Of a DNA stretch of 64,000 bases, positions 36,151 through 46,600 are shown one piece after another. Both the position numbers and the translations under genes were made by a program. The stretch comes from Wocania ichthyoenteri Th78 (GTDB taxonomy: Bacteria > Bacteroidota > Bacteroidia > Flavobacteriales > Flavobacteriaceae): positions 719,501 to 783,500 of the forward strand of contig NZ_KN525716.1 of the NCBI RefSeq assembly GCF_000789235.1. Reading direction: 5' to 3'. The notes beneath the pieces were generated by a model that was not told the origin of the DNA, ran no database searches, and worked only from the letters and a program-made list of their open reading frames with translations. Positions within the stretch are counted from its first letter, which is position 1. Every line of letters starts with the position of its first letter.

Positions 36151-36915
36151 TTATATTCCCAAAGCTTGCCCACCGCCAATTTGGATAGTTTCTGCAGTTA
36201 AGAAAGCTGAATCATTACTTGCCAAGAATGAAACAACAGATGCTACATCTTCTGGTTGCCCTAATCTTCCTAACATAATATTGTTTGCCCAAGAAGCAAA
36301 TACGTCTGGTTTAGTTGCTTTAATTTGTGCATGGAATGGTGTATCTATCGTACCAGGTGATACCGCATTTACTCTAATTCCATATTCAGCTAAATCTTTT
36401 GCTAATGCTCTGGTTATTGCATGAACACCAGCCTTAGATGTTCCATAGATTCCTGCTCCAGGTCCTCCTGCTGTCCATCCTGCGTTTGATGTATAGTTAA
36501 TTATTGTAGCGTTTTCTCCTTTTTTAAGGAAAGGTATAGCAGCTCTAGAAGCAAAAAAGACTGAATCTAGATTTAAAGCCATTACAAATCTGTAAAAATC
36601 GGTTGTCATTTCTTCAAACCGAGACCGACCACCTAATCCACCAGCATTATTTACAAGAACATCAATTCTCCCGTACTTTTCACCAATTTTTGTGATGTTT
36701 GCAGTTACTTCTTCTTCTTTTGTAACATCGAATCCGTAATATTCTGCAGTAATGCCTTCTTTAGCAAGCTCTTCAACTCTTTTAGCTCCTGCTTCATCTT
36801 CGATACCATTTAATACAACAGTGTATCCATCTTTACCCAATCTTTTTGCTACAGCAAAACCAATTCCACCTGTAGCTCCAGTAATAATTGCTATTTTTCC
36901 GTTTATATTGCTCAT
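36151..36915 (-). CDS. SDR family DEH (4-deoxy-L-erythro-5-hexoseulose uronate) reductase
   Basis: A 254-residue classical short-chain dehydrogenase: TGATGGIGFAVAKRLG cofactor motif, NNAGGLGG, catalytic Ser/Tyr/Lys in INYTSNAGW and YGTSKAGV, and a C-terminal FLTAETIQIGGGQALGI. In alginate loci this enzyme reduces DEH, the open-chain product made by KdgF, to 2-keto-3-deoxygluconate. It is 28 bp from kdgK. A second SDR is encoded at 49989-50759, so assignment of DEH reduction to this one rests on its kdgK/kdgA context. Confidence 0.85.
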   Translation of the reverse strand: MSNINGKIAIITGATGGIGFAVAKRLGKDGYTVVLNGIEDEAGAKRVEELAKEGITAEYYGFDVTKEEEVTANITKIGEKYGRIDVLVNNAGGLGGRSRFEEMTTDFYRFVMALNLDSVFFASRAAIPFLKKGENATIINYTSNAGWTAGGPGAGIYGTSKAGVHAITRALAKDLAEYGIRVNAVSPGTIDTPFHAQIKATKPDVFASWANNIMLGRLGQPEDVASVVSFLASNDSAFLTAETIQIGGGQALGI

Positions 36916-36957
36916 CTTTTAATATTGTATTTTATTATGTTATATAATTTTTATCTT

Positions 36958-38241
36958 TTAATTTTTTGTGTTTACTACTAATTTTACTTTTTTGATTAAA
37001 AAGAAAATGGATAATACAGCTAGAACTACAGACAGAGTAATAGCTATGAATGCAGGCGTATATGATCCTCCTTTAGTTATACTACCAATAAACCAGTTCA
37101 TTATAATAGGTGAAAATGCAGCTACAGTCCCAGCTAATCCTGCTAATGTACCTACTGATGGTCCTCTAAATAAATCGCTTGATAAAGTTTGAATATTACC
37201 TATGGCAAATTGAAATCCAAAAAGTGCTAACCCTGCTAGATAAATGAATGTCATATAATTAGAATCATTTACAAATAATATAATAGAAACAAAGCCAATT
37301 ATTATTAAAATACTTCCTAACACTATACTTGCTTTCCTTCCAAAATCTACAGAAGTACGTTTTATTATTGCTTCCGTAAATAAGCCTCCTAATATTCCTC
37401 CAGCAGCAGCCATGAGATAAGAGATCCACATTGTTTTTCCTATTTCTTCTATACTTAGTCCAAATTTCGAATTCAGATAGATTGGCATCCAACCCGCAAA
37501 AAACCACCAAATAGGCTCTATGAAAAACCTACATAATAAAACTCCCCAAGGTTGTTTATAACTCAATATTTCGCCAACACCCAAACTTTTAGCGCCTTCA
37601 ACAGCAATATCATTATTTTCTATTCGATCATTAAGTATCAAGTTTCTTTCGTCTTCAGTAATCCAAGGATGATTTTCTGGTTTTGATTTGTTTAAGATTA
37701 GCCAAGGAATAATCCAAAGTAATCCTAATCCACCTAATATTATGTAGGTAGACTTCCATCCAAATTGAGCATATAGAAAAACTATAATAACAGGAGCTAT
37801 TACATTACCTATAGAAGCACCCGAGTTAAAAATCCCTTGTGCTAACGCTCTTTGTTTTACAGGAAACCATTCTCCATTACTTTTTACGGCACCAGGCCAT
37901 AATCCTGCTTCTCCTAGTCCAAGTAAACCACGTACTATTGACAATGAAATTATTCCTCTTGCTACTGCATGAAAAGCTGCAGCTGCTGACCATACTACAA
38001 TAGATACAACAAAACCAATTCTAGTACCGATTTTATCGTACAATCTTCCAGATAAAAATTTACTTGCAGCATACGTTATCATAAAAACATTAAGCATTAA
38101 TGCATAATCAGAATTATCCATGCCAAGATCTTCACCCATTTGTGGCCATAATAATGCAAAAGCAGTTCTATCTATATAATTTATAACGGTTGCTATAAAA
38201 ATTAATATAATAATCCACCAACGTATGCCTTTGATTTTCAT
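36958..38241 (-). CDS. MFS transporter (ACS/hexuronate type)
   Basis: About 427 residues from the ATG at 38241, with 12 membrane segments. The family motif between helices 2 and 3 is FLSGRLYDKIGTRIGF, and the first helix has INYIDRTAFALLWPQMG as in ExuT/GudP-like anion:cation symporters. It should carry alginate monomers or short unsaturated oligomers such as DEH across the inner membrane. It is the first gene of the operon with SDR, kdgK, PFK and kdgA, and has an unusual structured leader (38300-38395). Confidence 0.9.
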   Translation of the reverse strand: MKIKGIRWWIIILIFIATVINYIDRTAFALLWPQMGEDLGMDNSDYALMLNVFMITYAASKFLSGRLYDKIGTRIGFVVSIVVWSAAAAFHAVARGIISLSIVRGLLGLGEAGLWPGAVKSNGEWFPVKQRALAQGIFNSGASIGNVIAPVIIVFLYAQFGWKSTYIILGGLGLLWIIPWLILNKSKPENHPWITEDERNLILNDRIENNDIAVEGAKSLGVGEILSYKQPWGVLLCRFFIEPIWWFFAGWMPIYLNSKFGLSIEEIGKTMWISYLMAAAGGILGGLFTEAIIKRTSVDFGRKASIVLGSILIIIGFVSIILFVNDSNYMTFIYLAGLALFGFQFAIGNIQTLSSDLFRGPSVGTLAGLAGTVAAFSPIIMNWFIGSITKGGSYTPAFIAITLSVVLAVLSIFFLIKKVKLVVNTKN

Positions 38242-38299
38242 AGTTTTAAATTTAAACGTTAGCATTCTACATAATTATTTAAATTATATACTAGAATGT

Positions 38300-38395
38300 A
38301 AAAACTTGTTTAGCTCATTAATTGCTAAACTTTAAATGTGAAGAAATGCTTTTATTGATTTCTTCCCTCCTAATCTTTTTATTTTGAAAAATAAA
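38300..38395 (-). promoter_or_regulatory. Structured leader of the MFS-kdgA operon
   Basis: Read on the minus strand, this 5' region has TTAGGAGGGAAG, then a perfect 8-bp stem GAAGAAAT/ATTTCTTC with a 10-base loop (38341-38366), then a second stem GTTTAGC/GCTAAAC (38308-38330). The purine-rich element and both stem types have counterparts in the susC leader (46717-47006). AGGAGG is far from the start codon and is not the ribosome site of the MFS gene. A shared regulatory RNA element is likely. Confidence 0.45.
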
Positions 38396-38429
38396 ATCGT
38401 GCAACTCTATTTTTCAATTATTTTTATTT

Positions 38430-39128
38430 CTAACTGTAGCAGTATTGATATAATACACTAAAATGATCTTTCATTTTTTCTTTTGCCAAATCAGTTTTTT
38501 GCGCCTTAATGGCTTCATAAATTTCTGTGTGCTCCTTTATGCCTTTTACTGCTTGGTTTTTATCGCAAACATGGTACTTTTCAAAATCTATAATTATTTG
38601 AGGTGTTATTGTTAGCATGAATGTATTCATGGTACTATTTCTACTTGCTTTTGCTATAGCTAAATGAAATAGTAAATCTTCTTGTACTGCATCTTCTCCT
38701 AATAACGCTTTTGCTTCGTATGCATCTAACGTTTCTTTAATACGTATTAAATCATCTTCATTACGTCTTAACGCTGCCAATCGAACTGTTTTCAATTCTA
38801 GCAAAATTCTTGTTTCTACTAGTGATTTAAAATCTGGTGATTCTAATCTTAAAATATCTTCAATCATTCCATTCATAGCAACAACTCCAATATTTGCTAC
38901 AAATGTTCCGCTTTGCGGAATAGACTTTAATAATCCATAAAATTCTAATTTTTGAATCGCATCACGAACATTGCTTCTACTAACTTCAAATTTATCAGAC
39001 AGCATACGCTCTGATGGTAATTTGTCGCCAGGTTCTAAGTTTTTATAATTAATTAAATCTCTAATCTTAGCGATTATAGTATTTTGAGTTTCTCGATTGT
39101 CGCTTATTGTAAGTACCTCTAACTTCAT
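38430..39128 (-). CDS. GntR/FadR family transcriptional regulator of the alginate locus
   Basis: A 232-residue protein with an N-terminal winged helix (PGDKLPSERMLSDKFEVSRS, NVRDAIQKLEFYGLLKS, GTFVANIG) and an all-helical FCD effector domain (about 85-230; metal-site type residues in DLLFHLAIAKAS and IKEHTEIYEAI). Family members that sense uronates, such as UxuR and ExuR, bind ATTGGTnnACCAAT-like palindromes. Boxes of that form occur upstream of this gene and of four other promoters in the locus, so it is the likely repressor, relieved by a pathway intermediate such as KDG or KDPG. The effector is inference. Confidence 0.9.
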   Translation of the reverse strand: MKLEVLTISDNRETQNTIIAKIRDLINYKNLEPGDKLPSERMLSDKFEVSRSNVRDAIQKLEFYGLLKSIPQSGTFVANIGVVAMNGMIEDILRLESPDFKSLVETRILLELKTVRLAALRRNEDDLIRIKETLDAYEAKALLGEDAVQEDLLFHLAIAKASRNSTMNTFMLTITPQIIIDFEKYHVCDKNQAVKGIKEHTEIYEAIKAQKTDLAKEKMKDHFSVLYQYCYS

Positions 39129-39159
39129 ATATTCTATTTATTTACTAGCCCCTCTTTAA

Positions 39160-39171
39160 CTGGTTAACCAG
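39160..39171. promoter_or_regulatory. Single GntR box upstream of the regulator gene
   Basis: CTGGTTAACCAG is a perfect 12-bp palindrome 32 bp before the regulator start codon. It is the single-unit version of the TGGTnnACCA boxes found at the other promoters of the locus, and implies autoregulation. Confidence 0.75.
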
Positions 39172-39249
39172 AAATTATTGTTCAATTTAAAAAAACTTAT
39201 GATTCTAAACTATTCTACTTATGATTTTAAATTGATTTTTATCAAATTA

Positions 39250-40170
39250 TTAATGTGTTACTTCAAGTTTGTAATATTTAACTCTAGCAAATGCACTTTC
39301 TTGAGTTGTAACTAAATAGTTTCCTGCTTTAAAATAATTTTCAAAAACATTCCACTTTTGAATATGAACATTATCATAAACTACAGATTCCTTATCATTT
39401 AAAATTACTTCCATTTTTCCACTTTCCACTTTAACTTCCAAAGTAAATTTATCAAATCCTACTTCTTCAGAAAATGTATGTCCATCATCATCCTTCCACG
39501 AGCTTGTATAAAGTATTTCTGTATCTGATGCATTTAAATCTTTTAACTCTTTTGTTTTTACTCTCACTTTTCCATTATTCCAATAAATCTTCAGCATTGG
39601 TGGCGCATTATTATCATCCTCACCTATTAAATCGCGTTGTTCATTAGTTAGCCTACCATGAATTTGCATGATAATAGTTCTGTGGTAATTCCCTTGAGAA
39701 TCTTTAGATATTTCATCCATTGACAAAGCCCCTTTCATATTACCTCCTTGAGGGAAAGTCCAGTTTGTTTTACCTCCATCACTTGGATTCATTAACTCTC
39801 TTAACTCAGTTCTTGAATACGATGAATTTGTTGTTGAAGCTCCAGGGTATGTATAAAATACTAATGCTCCATTTACAGAATCGTTGTAAAAAAATGGTTT
39901 TAATGTTTCGTTAGTTGCATAATCTATAATTTCCGGCGGTTTAACTTCTGTAGGATTGCCAATCGGTAATGTTACTTTCCAATTGTTTAAATCTATACTA
40001 GGCAAATTGTACGTTGGAGTTACCGGTTCTTCTTCTTTTTCTTCCTCATAAACTCCAACTGGTCTATCTTCAATCTCTGTGTTTTTGCTACAACAAATAC
40101 AAAGCACGCCAAATACTACTATAAAATATAGTGGTTTCAGTATATGTGATATGTATTTTATTTTTTTCAT
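39250..40170 (-). CDS. PL7 alginate lyase lipoprotein
   Basis: A 306-residue lyase with a lipoprotein signal (FGVLCICCS) and an acidic linker rich in Glu. The PL7 beta-jelly-roll shows all three family motifs: SRTELRE (119-125), IMQIHG (167-172) and ENYFKAGNYL near 280. It cleaves alginate by beta-elimination and is probably surface-anchored. It is the last gene of the susC operon and is a clear tandem paralogue of the next gene upstream, sharing most of the catalytic-face residues. Confidence 0.92.
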   Translation of the reverse strand: MKKIKYISHILKPLYFIVVFGVLCICCSKNTEIEDRPVGVYEEEKEEEPVTPTYNLPSIDLNNWKVTLPIGNPTEVKPPEIIDYATNETLKPFFYNDSVNGALVFYTYPGASTTNSSYSRTELRELMNPSDGGKTNWTFPQGGNMKGALSMDEISKDSQGNYHRTIIMQIHGRLTNEQRDLIGEDDNNAPPMLKIYWNNGKVRVKTKELKDLNASDTEILYTSSWKDDDGHTFSEEVGFDKFTLEVKVESGKMEVILNDKESVVYDNVHIQKWNVFENYFKAGNYLVTTQESAFARVKYYKLEVTH

Positions 40171-40177
40171 TTTTGGC

Positions 40178-41095
40178 TTAATGACTTACTTCTAATTCGT
40201 AATACCTCACTTTTGAAAACGAACCTTCATCTCTGGATTGAAAATAGTTTCCTGCTTTAAAATAGTTTTCAAAAACACCCCATCTACGTATATGAATATT
40301 TTCGTAAACTTTATACTCATTTTTATTTAAAATAATGACCATTTTACCTTCTGAAACCTTAACTTCTAAAGTGAATTTTTTAAAACCTACTTCTTGCTCA
40401 AAATTAAAACCTTCGTCATTACCCCAAGCATCTTCATGTAAAATTTCTTCATCTGAAGCATTTAAATTTTTAAGTTCTTTTGTTTTTATTCTTACTTTAC
40501 CTTTATCCCAATATATTTTTAACATTGGTGGTGCATTATTATCTTTTGCTCCTATTAAATCTCGCTGTTCGTTTGTTAAACGTCCATGTATTTGCATAAT
40601 AATGGTTCTATGATATTTTCCTTCTGAATCTCTAGTGGTTTGATCCATAGCTAATTTACCTTTCATATAAGCACCTTGAGCAAAAGTCCAGTTTACATTA
40701 TTGTTTCCAGGTACCATTTGTTCTCTAAGCTCAGAACGGGTATACTTGGTGTTTGCCGTTTTAGATTCTGTTGGCATGGCATGAAAAACGATAGCGCCTT
40801 TTGTTGAATCTATATACATATAGGGTTTAGCTTTTTCATTTTTTGCAAAACCCAAAATTTCTGGCGACTCAATCTCGTAAGGCTTCCCTTTTTCGTTAGT
40901 TACTGGCAATGTAACTTTCCAATGACTTAAATCTATATCAGGTAATCTTACTTTTCTTTTTTTCTTTTTCTTCTTCTTTTTTTCAATTTTAGATCCCGAT
41001 TCTGTAACGCTACCTTTCTTAGTTTGACAAGTAGCGTTAACAGATAGAAATATTGTTAATATAAATACTAATAGTTCTTTTCGGAAAATCTTCAT
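40178..41095 (-). CDS. PL7 alginate lyase, secreted, with poly-lysine linker
   Basis: About 305 residues from the ATG at 41095; the upstream ATG at 41137 would overlap the PKD gene. It has a signal peptide (FILTIFLSVNATCQ) and PL7 motifs SELREQ (preceded by YTR), IMQIHG and ENYFKAGNYF. Directly after the signal region is a run of eight lysines (about residues 39-46) encoded by an A-rich stretch. It is about 8 bp from the downstream PL7 gene and was probably made by tandem duplication. The Cys in ATCQ could be a lipobox Cys, so periplasmic, secreted or lipid-anchored location is open. Confidence 0.9.
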   Translation of the reverse strand: MKIFRKELLVFILTIFLSVNATCQTKKGSVTESGSKIEKKKKKKKKRKVRLPDIDLSHWKVTLPVTNEKGKPYEIESPEILGFAKNEKAKPYMYIDSTKGAIVFHAMPTESKTANTKYTRSELREQMVPGNNNVNWTFAQGAYMKGKLAMDQTTRDSEGKYHRTIIMQIHGRLTNEQRDLIGAKDNNAPPMLKIYWDKGKVRIKTKELKNLNASDEEILHEDAWGNDEGFNFEQEVGFKKFTLEVKVSEGKMVIILNKNEYKVYENIHIRRWGVFENYFKAGNYFQSRDEGSFSKVRYYELEVSH

Positions 41096-41105
41096 GTTTA
41101 TCAAT

Positions 41106-42119
41106 TTATTCAACTGGATCAACAACAACAGAGTCAACTCTTATTTCTTCTTCACCACTGTTCCATAAGAAACCTTTATCATCACTTGGCGTACCATCAC
41201 CATTAACTCCTCTCATTACTAAAGCAACGCTAGAATTATTTCCTGTATTGAATGAATAACTATATGTGTTATAACCATCATCACCTGGGTTATCTACTAC
41301 TCTAACTAAAAGATTATTATCAGCATCTTCCATCTGAGCTACAGAAGTATAACCAAAATCATCTTGAGGATATTCAGCAGCAGTAGCAAAATATGCTGGA
41401 GTATAACCAGATTCGTACCCTGAACCAGATAAAACCCTTATTTCAAGTTGACTAGGAAAGGTACCTGTTTCTATACCTTTAAAGGATGCAACTACTGTTA
41501 TCGTATAATCTGTATTAGGTGTAATTTCAACCTCTTGATATGTTAAATCTTGCTCATCATTATCAAATTTAAGTACATTATCAGATCCTCCATTACCTGA
41601 AGAAGACTCTCCTTGTGCTCCTAAACTTTTATTAATCCAACCAGAACAAGCGCAGTCAGAACCAGAAGATTTAGGTAGCTTGTCAAAATCAGCATTAACA
41701 ATCACTGGGGTTATAGCGGCTGGGGCAGGTGGCTCAACCACTTCTACGGTTAATGAAAATGTACTTGTTACACCTAATTTGTCTGAAGCTGTTAAAGTAA
41801 CTGTATATGTTCCTTCTCCAGAAAAAGTATTTGCTCCATCAACTCCTGTTGATGTGTTTCCATCACCATAATCCCATGCGTAATCTGTAGCACTGCTTGA
41901 TGTATTACCAAATGTCCAAGTTAAATAATCAGCAGTTACTGATGCTGAAAAACTAGCAGTTGGAGGTGTTGCATCTGCCTTTGAATTTGCTTCAGGCAAA
42001 TCGTAAGACAGCCAATCTATTGTTGGATCGCAAGATGAAATTGTAACAACTGTTACCATTGCAAATACGCTAATAATCGCAGTATAAACTCGTTTTTTTA
42101 TTTGATTTATATTTTTCAT
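41106..42119 (-). CDS. PKD-domain surface lipoprotein (SusE/F position)
   Basis: A 337-residue lipoprotein (VTISSC, Cys near 29). A PKD domain at about 50-130 contains AWDYGDGNTSTGVDG and GEGTYTVTLTASD. The C-terminal ~200 residues form a predicted beta-sandwich with a cystine-like SDCACSGW and many aromatics, probably carbohydrate-binding. Its place directly after susD matches the surface glycan-binding proteins of Bacteroidota PULs, and PKD proteins occupy this slot in other alginate PULs. It has no catalytic signature. Confidence 0.82.
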   Translation of the reverse strand: MKNINQIKKRVYTAIISVFAMVTVVTISSCDPTIDWLSYDLPEANSKADATPPTASFSASVTADYLTWTFGNTSSSATDYAWDYGDGNTSTGVDGANTFSGEGTYTVTLTASDKLGVTSTFSLTVEVVEPPAPAAITPVIVNADFDKLPKSSGSDCACSGWINKSLGAQGESSSGNGGSDNVLKFDNDEQDLTYQEVEITPNTDYTITVVASFKGIETGTFPSQLEIRVLSGSGYESGYTPAYFATAAEYPQDDFGYTSVAQMEDADNNLLVRVVDNPGDDGYNTYSYSFNTGNNSSVALVMRGVNGDGTPSDDKGFLWNSGEEEIRVDSVVVDPVE

Positions 42120-42146
42120 GTTTACTTTTTTTAAAGTTATAATCTA

Positions 42147-43574
42147 TTAATACCCAGGATTCTGGTTCATTACTCCTTTACTTAAGTTTATTTCTCTTTG
42201 AGGAATTGGTAACAACAAGTCTGACGACGAGTAACCTAACCCGTTAGCTGCTGAAAATGCTGAAAACACAGATTCCGCTTCGCCAAATCGAACTAAATCA
42301 AAAAATCTATGGTTTTCAAATGCTAACTCTACACGTCTTTCTAATAATAATTCTGCTTTTGTAATCGTTCCATCATCATCATCAGCTAAACCTGCACGGT
42401 TTCTTACCATATTAAATGATGTCAAAGCATTCGAACTTGAAGTATCTGCACCTCCTGCCATAATAGCTTCAACATGCATTAATAATACATCTGCATAACG
42501 TAATACAATCCAATCATTTCCAGCTAAAGTAGCGTCAGAAACAAATGTTTTACCATCTGCCCCACCAGACTCTCCATTTGGAAGATATTTTACTACTTGA
42601 TTTTGCGTAGGCTGAAAAGGATCTATTCTATAAGAATATTGTGCTCTATCTCCTCCAAAATCAGTTAAAGCGGTTACAGCATCTGTAGTTACATAATTAA
42701 CACCACTGGTTCTTCCAACGGCATTCATCCATTCTGCTGAAAAATTTTGACTATCTGCACTTAAAGCTGATTCATAGCCAATTGCAAAAATAATCTCGCT
42801 ATTTCTTTCGTTATAAAAGATATCATTAAAATTAGATTGTAGAACAAAACCACTACCCACTACATCTTCACAAAGTCCTTGAGCTAGAGAGTATTCTCCT
42901 ATTGTTAAATATACCTTAGCTAACATTGCCTGAGCAGCAGCTTTTGAAGCTCTGGTTTTGTATGTATTATCTAGCCCTGCAACAGCGGTTATTAAATCAC
43001 TAACAATTAGATTGTAAACTGTAGAAGTTGCTACTCTTGTATATTGAGTTTCAGTATCTAATGGTGGAATAACTTTATCTATTAATGGAATATCTCCAAA
43101 TAGTCTCACTAAATTAAAATAAGCATACGCTCTATTAAATTTAGCTTCAGCTTCAAAAGCGGCAGCTGTGTTTGCATCTGCTATAACTCCTAAGCTTTCT
43201 AAAACAGTATTGGCTCTAAAAATAACGCTATAAAAGCTGGCATAATAATTTGCAACTATACCATTAGTAGCTTCCACATTATAAAACTCAAATTGTGCTG
43301 CTTCTCCTTCTTGACTTTTAGTTCTGGTATTATCGCTACGCATTTCAGTAAGATAAAACTCGTACTGAACCCCATGATTGTTATTTAAATTGTTGTCATT
43401 TACTCCTTGCAAAGCGTCATAAATACTGATTATTCCTGTTTCAACTTCACTTTCAGTCGTATAGTAAGATCCAGATGTAACGCCAGAACTAGGTATAGGT
43501 TCTAAAAAGTCACTACCACAAGAAGTAAAAATACTTCCTATCATTAGTAAAACTATATATTTTATTTGTTTCAT
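42147..43574 (-). CDS. susD: SusD/RagB-like alginate-oligosaccharide-binding lipoprotein
   Basis: About 475 residues from the ATG at 43574, with lipoprotein signal MKQIKYIVLLMIGSIFTSC and mature start GSDFLEPIPSS. RAYAYFNLVRLFGDIPLI and the C-terminal ELLLERRVELAFENHRFFDLVRFG are hallmark SusD motifs. It closes the SusC barrel encoded 32 bp upstream. The adjoining lyases and KdgF make alginate oligosaccharide the ligand. Confidence 0.93.
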   Translation of the reverse strand: MKQIKYIVLLMIGSIFTSCGSDFLEPIPSSGVTSGSYYTTESEVETGIISIYDALQGVNDNNLNNNHGVQYEFYLTEMRSDNTRTKSQEGEAAQFEFYNVEATNGIVANYYASFYSVIFRANTVLESLGVIADANTAAAFEAEAKFNRAYAYFNLVRLFGDIPLIDKVIPPLDTETQYTRVATSTVYNLIVSDLITAVAGLDNTYKTRASKAAAQAMLAKVYLTIGEYSLAQGLCEDVVGSGFVLQSNFNDIFYNERNSEIIFAIGYESALSADSQNFSAEWMNAVGRTSGVNYVTTDAVTALTDFGGDRAQYSYRIDPFQPTQNQVVKYLPNGESGGADGKTFVSDATLAGNDWIVLRYADVLLMHVEAIMAGGADTSSSNALTSFNMVRNRAGLADDDDGTITKAELLLERRVELAFENHRFFDLVRFGEAESVFSAFSAANGLGYSSSDLLLPIPQREINLSKGVMNQNPGY

Positions 43575-43605
43575 AATATTTATATTATTTATTAAATGCA
43601 TCTCC

Positions 43606-46600
43606 TTAAAAATCTAGATTTAAACCAAAAGATATGGTTCTAAAAATTGGCGATCCTGCTCTTTGATACCCATAAGTAGTGGGTGATTGTCTATCAATTG
43701 ATTCAGGATTAAACCCTGTATAATTATCTGCTGTTTTATACATTAAGTTTTGTCCTGCTGCATATATTCTTAAACCTGAAATATTATACTTTGACAAGAA
43801 ATCTTTTGAAAAATTATATCCAATATTTACATTACGTAACGCAATGTAAGACGCATCTTGAATAATATCATCAGTAAATATTTTTTGCTTTATAAACTGT
43901 TGATCTGGTGTGCTAGAAATAAAATCTTGAGCGCTATTAAATTGGTTGAAGATATATTGATCTCCCATATTTCTAATTTCTGCACCATGGCTTCCTTGGA
44001 ACATAAAACTAAAATCAAAGTTTTTAAATTTAAACTCATTAGAAAAGCTCCATACTAGCTCTGGATATGGATCGCCTAAAGCAGCTTTATCTTCATCATC
44101 AATAATACCATCACCATTTAAATCCTTAACATACACATCTTGTGCTTCTCCTCCGATTGGATGATAAGGGTTTGATAAATATTCCAATGGAATATCTCTA
44201 TCAACAACCCATCCGTAATATGTAGAAATAGGCTGGCCTTCTAAATTAATCCATTCTGCTGCCCTTTTTGGATCAACATTTTGTATTTGCCCATTTGAAT
44301 CAGCAAAGTCTACAAGTGTATTTTTATTAGTTGTTGCAATTATTGTAGAGTTCCAACTAAAGTTTTCTGTAGCAACATTTTTTGTTCTTAATTCAAACTC
44401 GAAGCCTTCATTTTTAACCTCTCCTAAATTAACCAAAGCGCTAGAGAACCCTGTTGTTACTGATACTGGATTGTTTAAAAGTAACTGATCACTCGTTCTT
44501 TGATACCAATCTATTGATCCAGAAATTCTGTTGTTAAAAAGTCCAAAATCAATACCAGGATTAATTTCTACTAATCGTTCCCATTTTAATTCTGGGTTAG
44601 CAATATTTAATGGTGAGAAACCTGGTTGAACACTTCCACCTATACTAGATGTAGTTGCGTTTAATAAAGCTAAAGAGGGGTAATAATCTACCAAAATATT
44701 TCCCGTACTTAAAGCACTAGTACTACTACTAACATCTGGATCGACGCTACCTGTATTTAATCGGTCGTTACCAGTAACACCATAACTTGCTCTAAATTTT
44801 AAATTACTAATTACATCACTATCTTGAAGAAAGTCTTCATTAGATATATTCCATCCAACAGAAGCTGCGGGGAAATTACCGTATTTAAAGTCTGAACCAA
44901 AAATAGAACTTCCATCACGTCTAAAACTTATAGAAGCTAAATATTTATTATCGTATGCATAATTAATTCTAGATACATATGATATTCCGTTTTTTTCCCA
45001 TTCAAAAGCATCAGCTGCAGATATTACTGATGCATTAGTAATTTGTTTAACAGCATCACTAGTGTATCCTGTTCCTGAAATGCTTGAGAAAAAACTATCT
45101 CTGGATTCAAAAACGACTCCAACTGTTGCACCAATATCATGATTCCCAATTGTTGTATTATAATTGAAGAAATTATCTGAAATTAAATATATTTCTCTTT
45201 GAGATATTTCACTCATTTGTGCTGCAGAAGCTCCATTTCTATTAGATTGAACTCCTTGCCATCTTGATCTTTTAGTATCTTGGTATGAACCTGACATTGT
45301 TGTTCTGAAACTCAGGCCTTCAATAATTTCATACTGCCCATAAAGACTACCAAACATTTTAAACTTTTTATCAAAACGCTCTCGCTCTAGCACTTTAGCA
45401 GCAGGATTGGTATTAGATGTATTACTTATATCTGTACCACCTGAAGCAACTGAAGCACCAGCATCTAAATCATAATCATCAAAATGACGCTGTGTTGCAT
45501 AATCACCAATTTGTACATCAGGGTATTTAAATCTATTTACATACTGAATGGTATTTGCATCATGATATACTGGCAACCAATTTGTTTGTCTTAATATATC
45601 GTGTGTAGACCCATCAAAACGTCTTCTTTTTGTATAAGAAGGACTAAAACTAGCACCAATTTTAAACTTATCGCTTACTTTGGTGTCAACTTTAAGTCGC
45701 ATCCCATATTTTTTAAAATTATCTGTTAACAAAACACCCTCATCATCAGAATAATTAATACTCGTTGTAAATTTTGTTTTATCATTTCCTCCTCTTAGCG
45801 AAAGTGAATGACTTGTGATGGTTCCTCCATCAAATATTACATCTTGCCAAGAACGATCTATACCTATAAGTTGTTTGTATCTAGTTCTATCAGAAATTAC
45901 ACCATTTGCAGCAAGTTCTGCTGCTGCTGTCTCAGCAATAGAGAACGTATACGCATCGCTATGTCTAGCTTCTTTAAAGCCAGTGAAAGTACTATAATTA
46001 ATTCGCGCTTTCCCTTCAACACCTTCTTTCATACTTATCATAATAATTCCATTAGACCCCTTAGAACCATATATTGAAGATGATGCTGCATCTTTTAAAA
46101 TCTCAAAAGATTTAACATCGTTCATATTTAAAGATCCTAAAAAATCTGAGTCTACAATAACTCCATCTACAACGATTAATGGCGTAGAATCGCCTGCCAT
46201 AGAACCTACACCTCTAATGGTAATTGTTGGTGCTGCACCAGCTTCTCCATCGGTTGCTTGTATATTAACTCCAGATACTTGACCTACTAAGGCATCATCT
46301 ACCCTAGAAACAGCAATCTGATCTAAATCATCATTAACGACTTTAGAAATTGAACCTGTTAAGTGTGATTTTTTTTGTGTTCCGTAACCAATAACAACAA
46401 CTTCATCTAGTTTAGCCAAATCTTCAGCTAACGATATGTTTATTGCTGTTTGAGCATCTACAATTACTGTTTGAGATACAAACCCAACATATGAGAATTG
46501 TAATACTTCTCCCTTATTTACTTGAATTTGATAGTTTCCATCAAAATCAGTTGTTGTACCTCTAGAGGTATTTAATACTACAACATTTACTCCAGGAATA

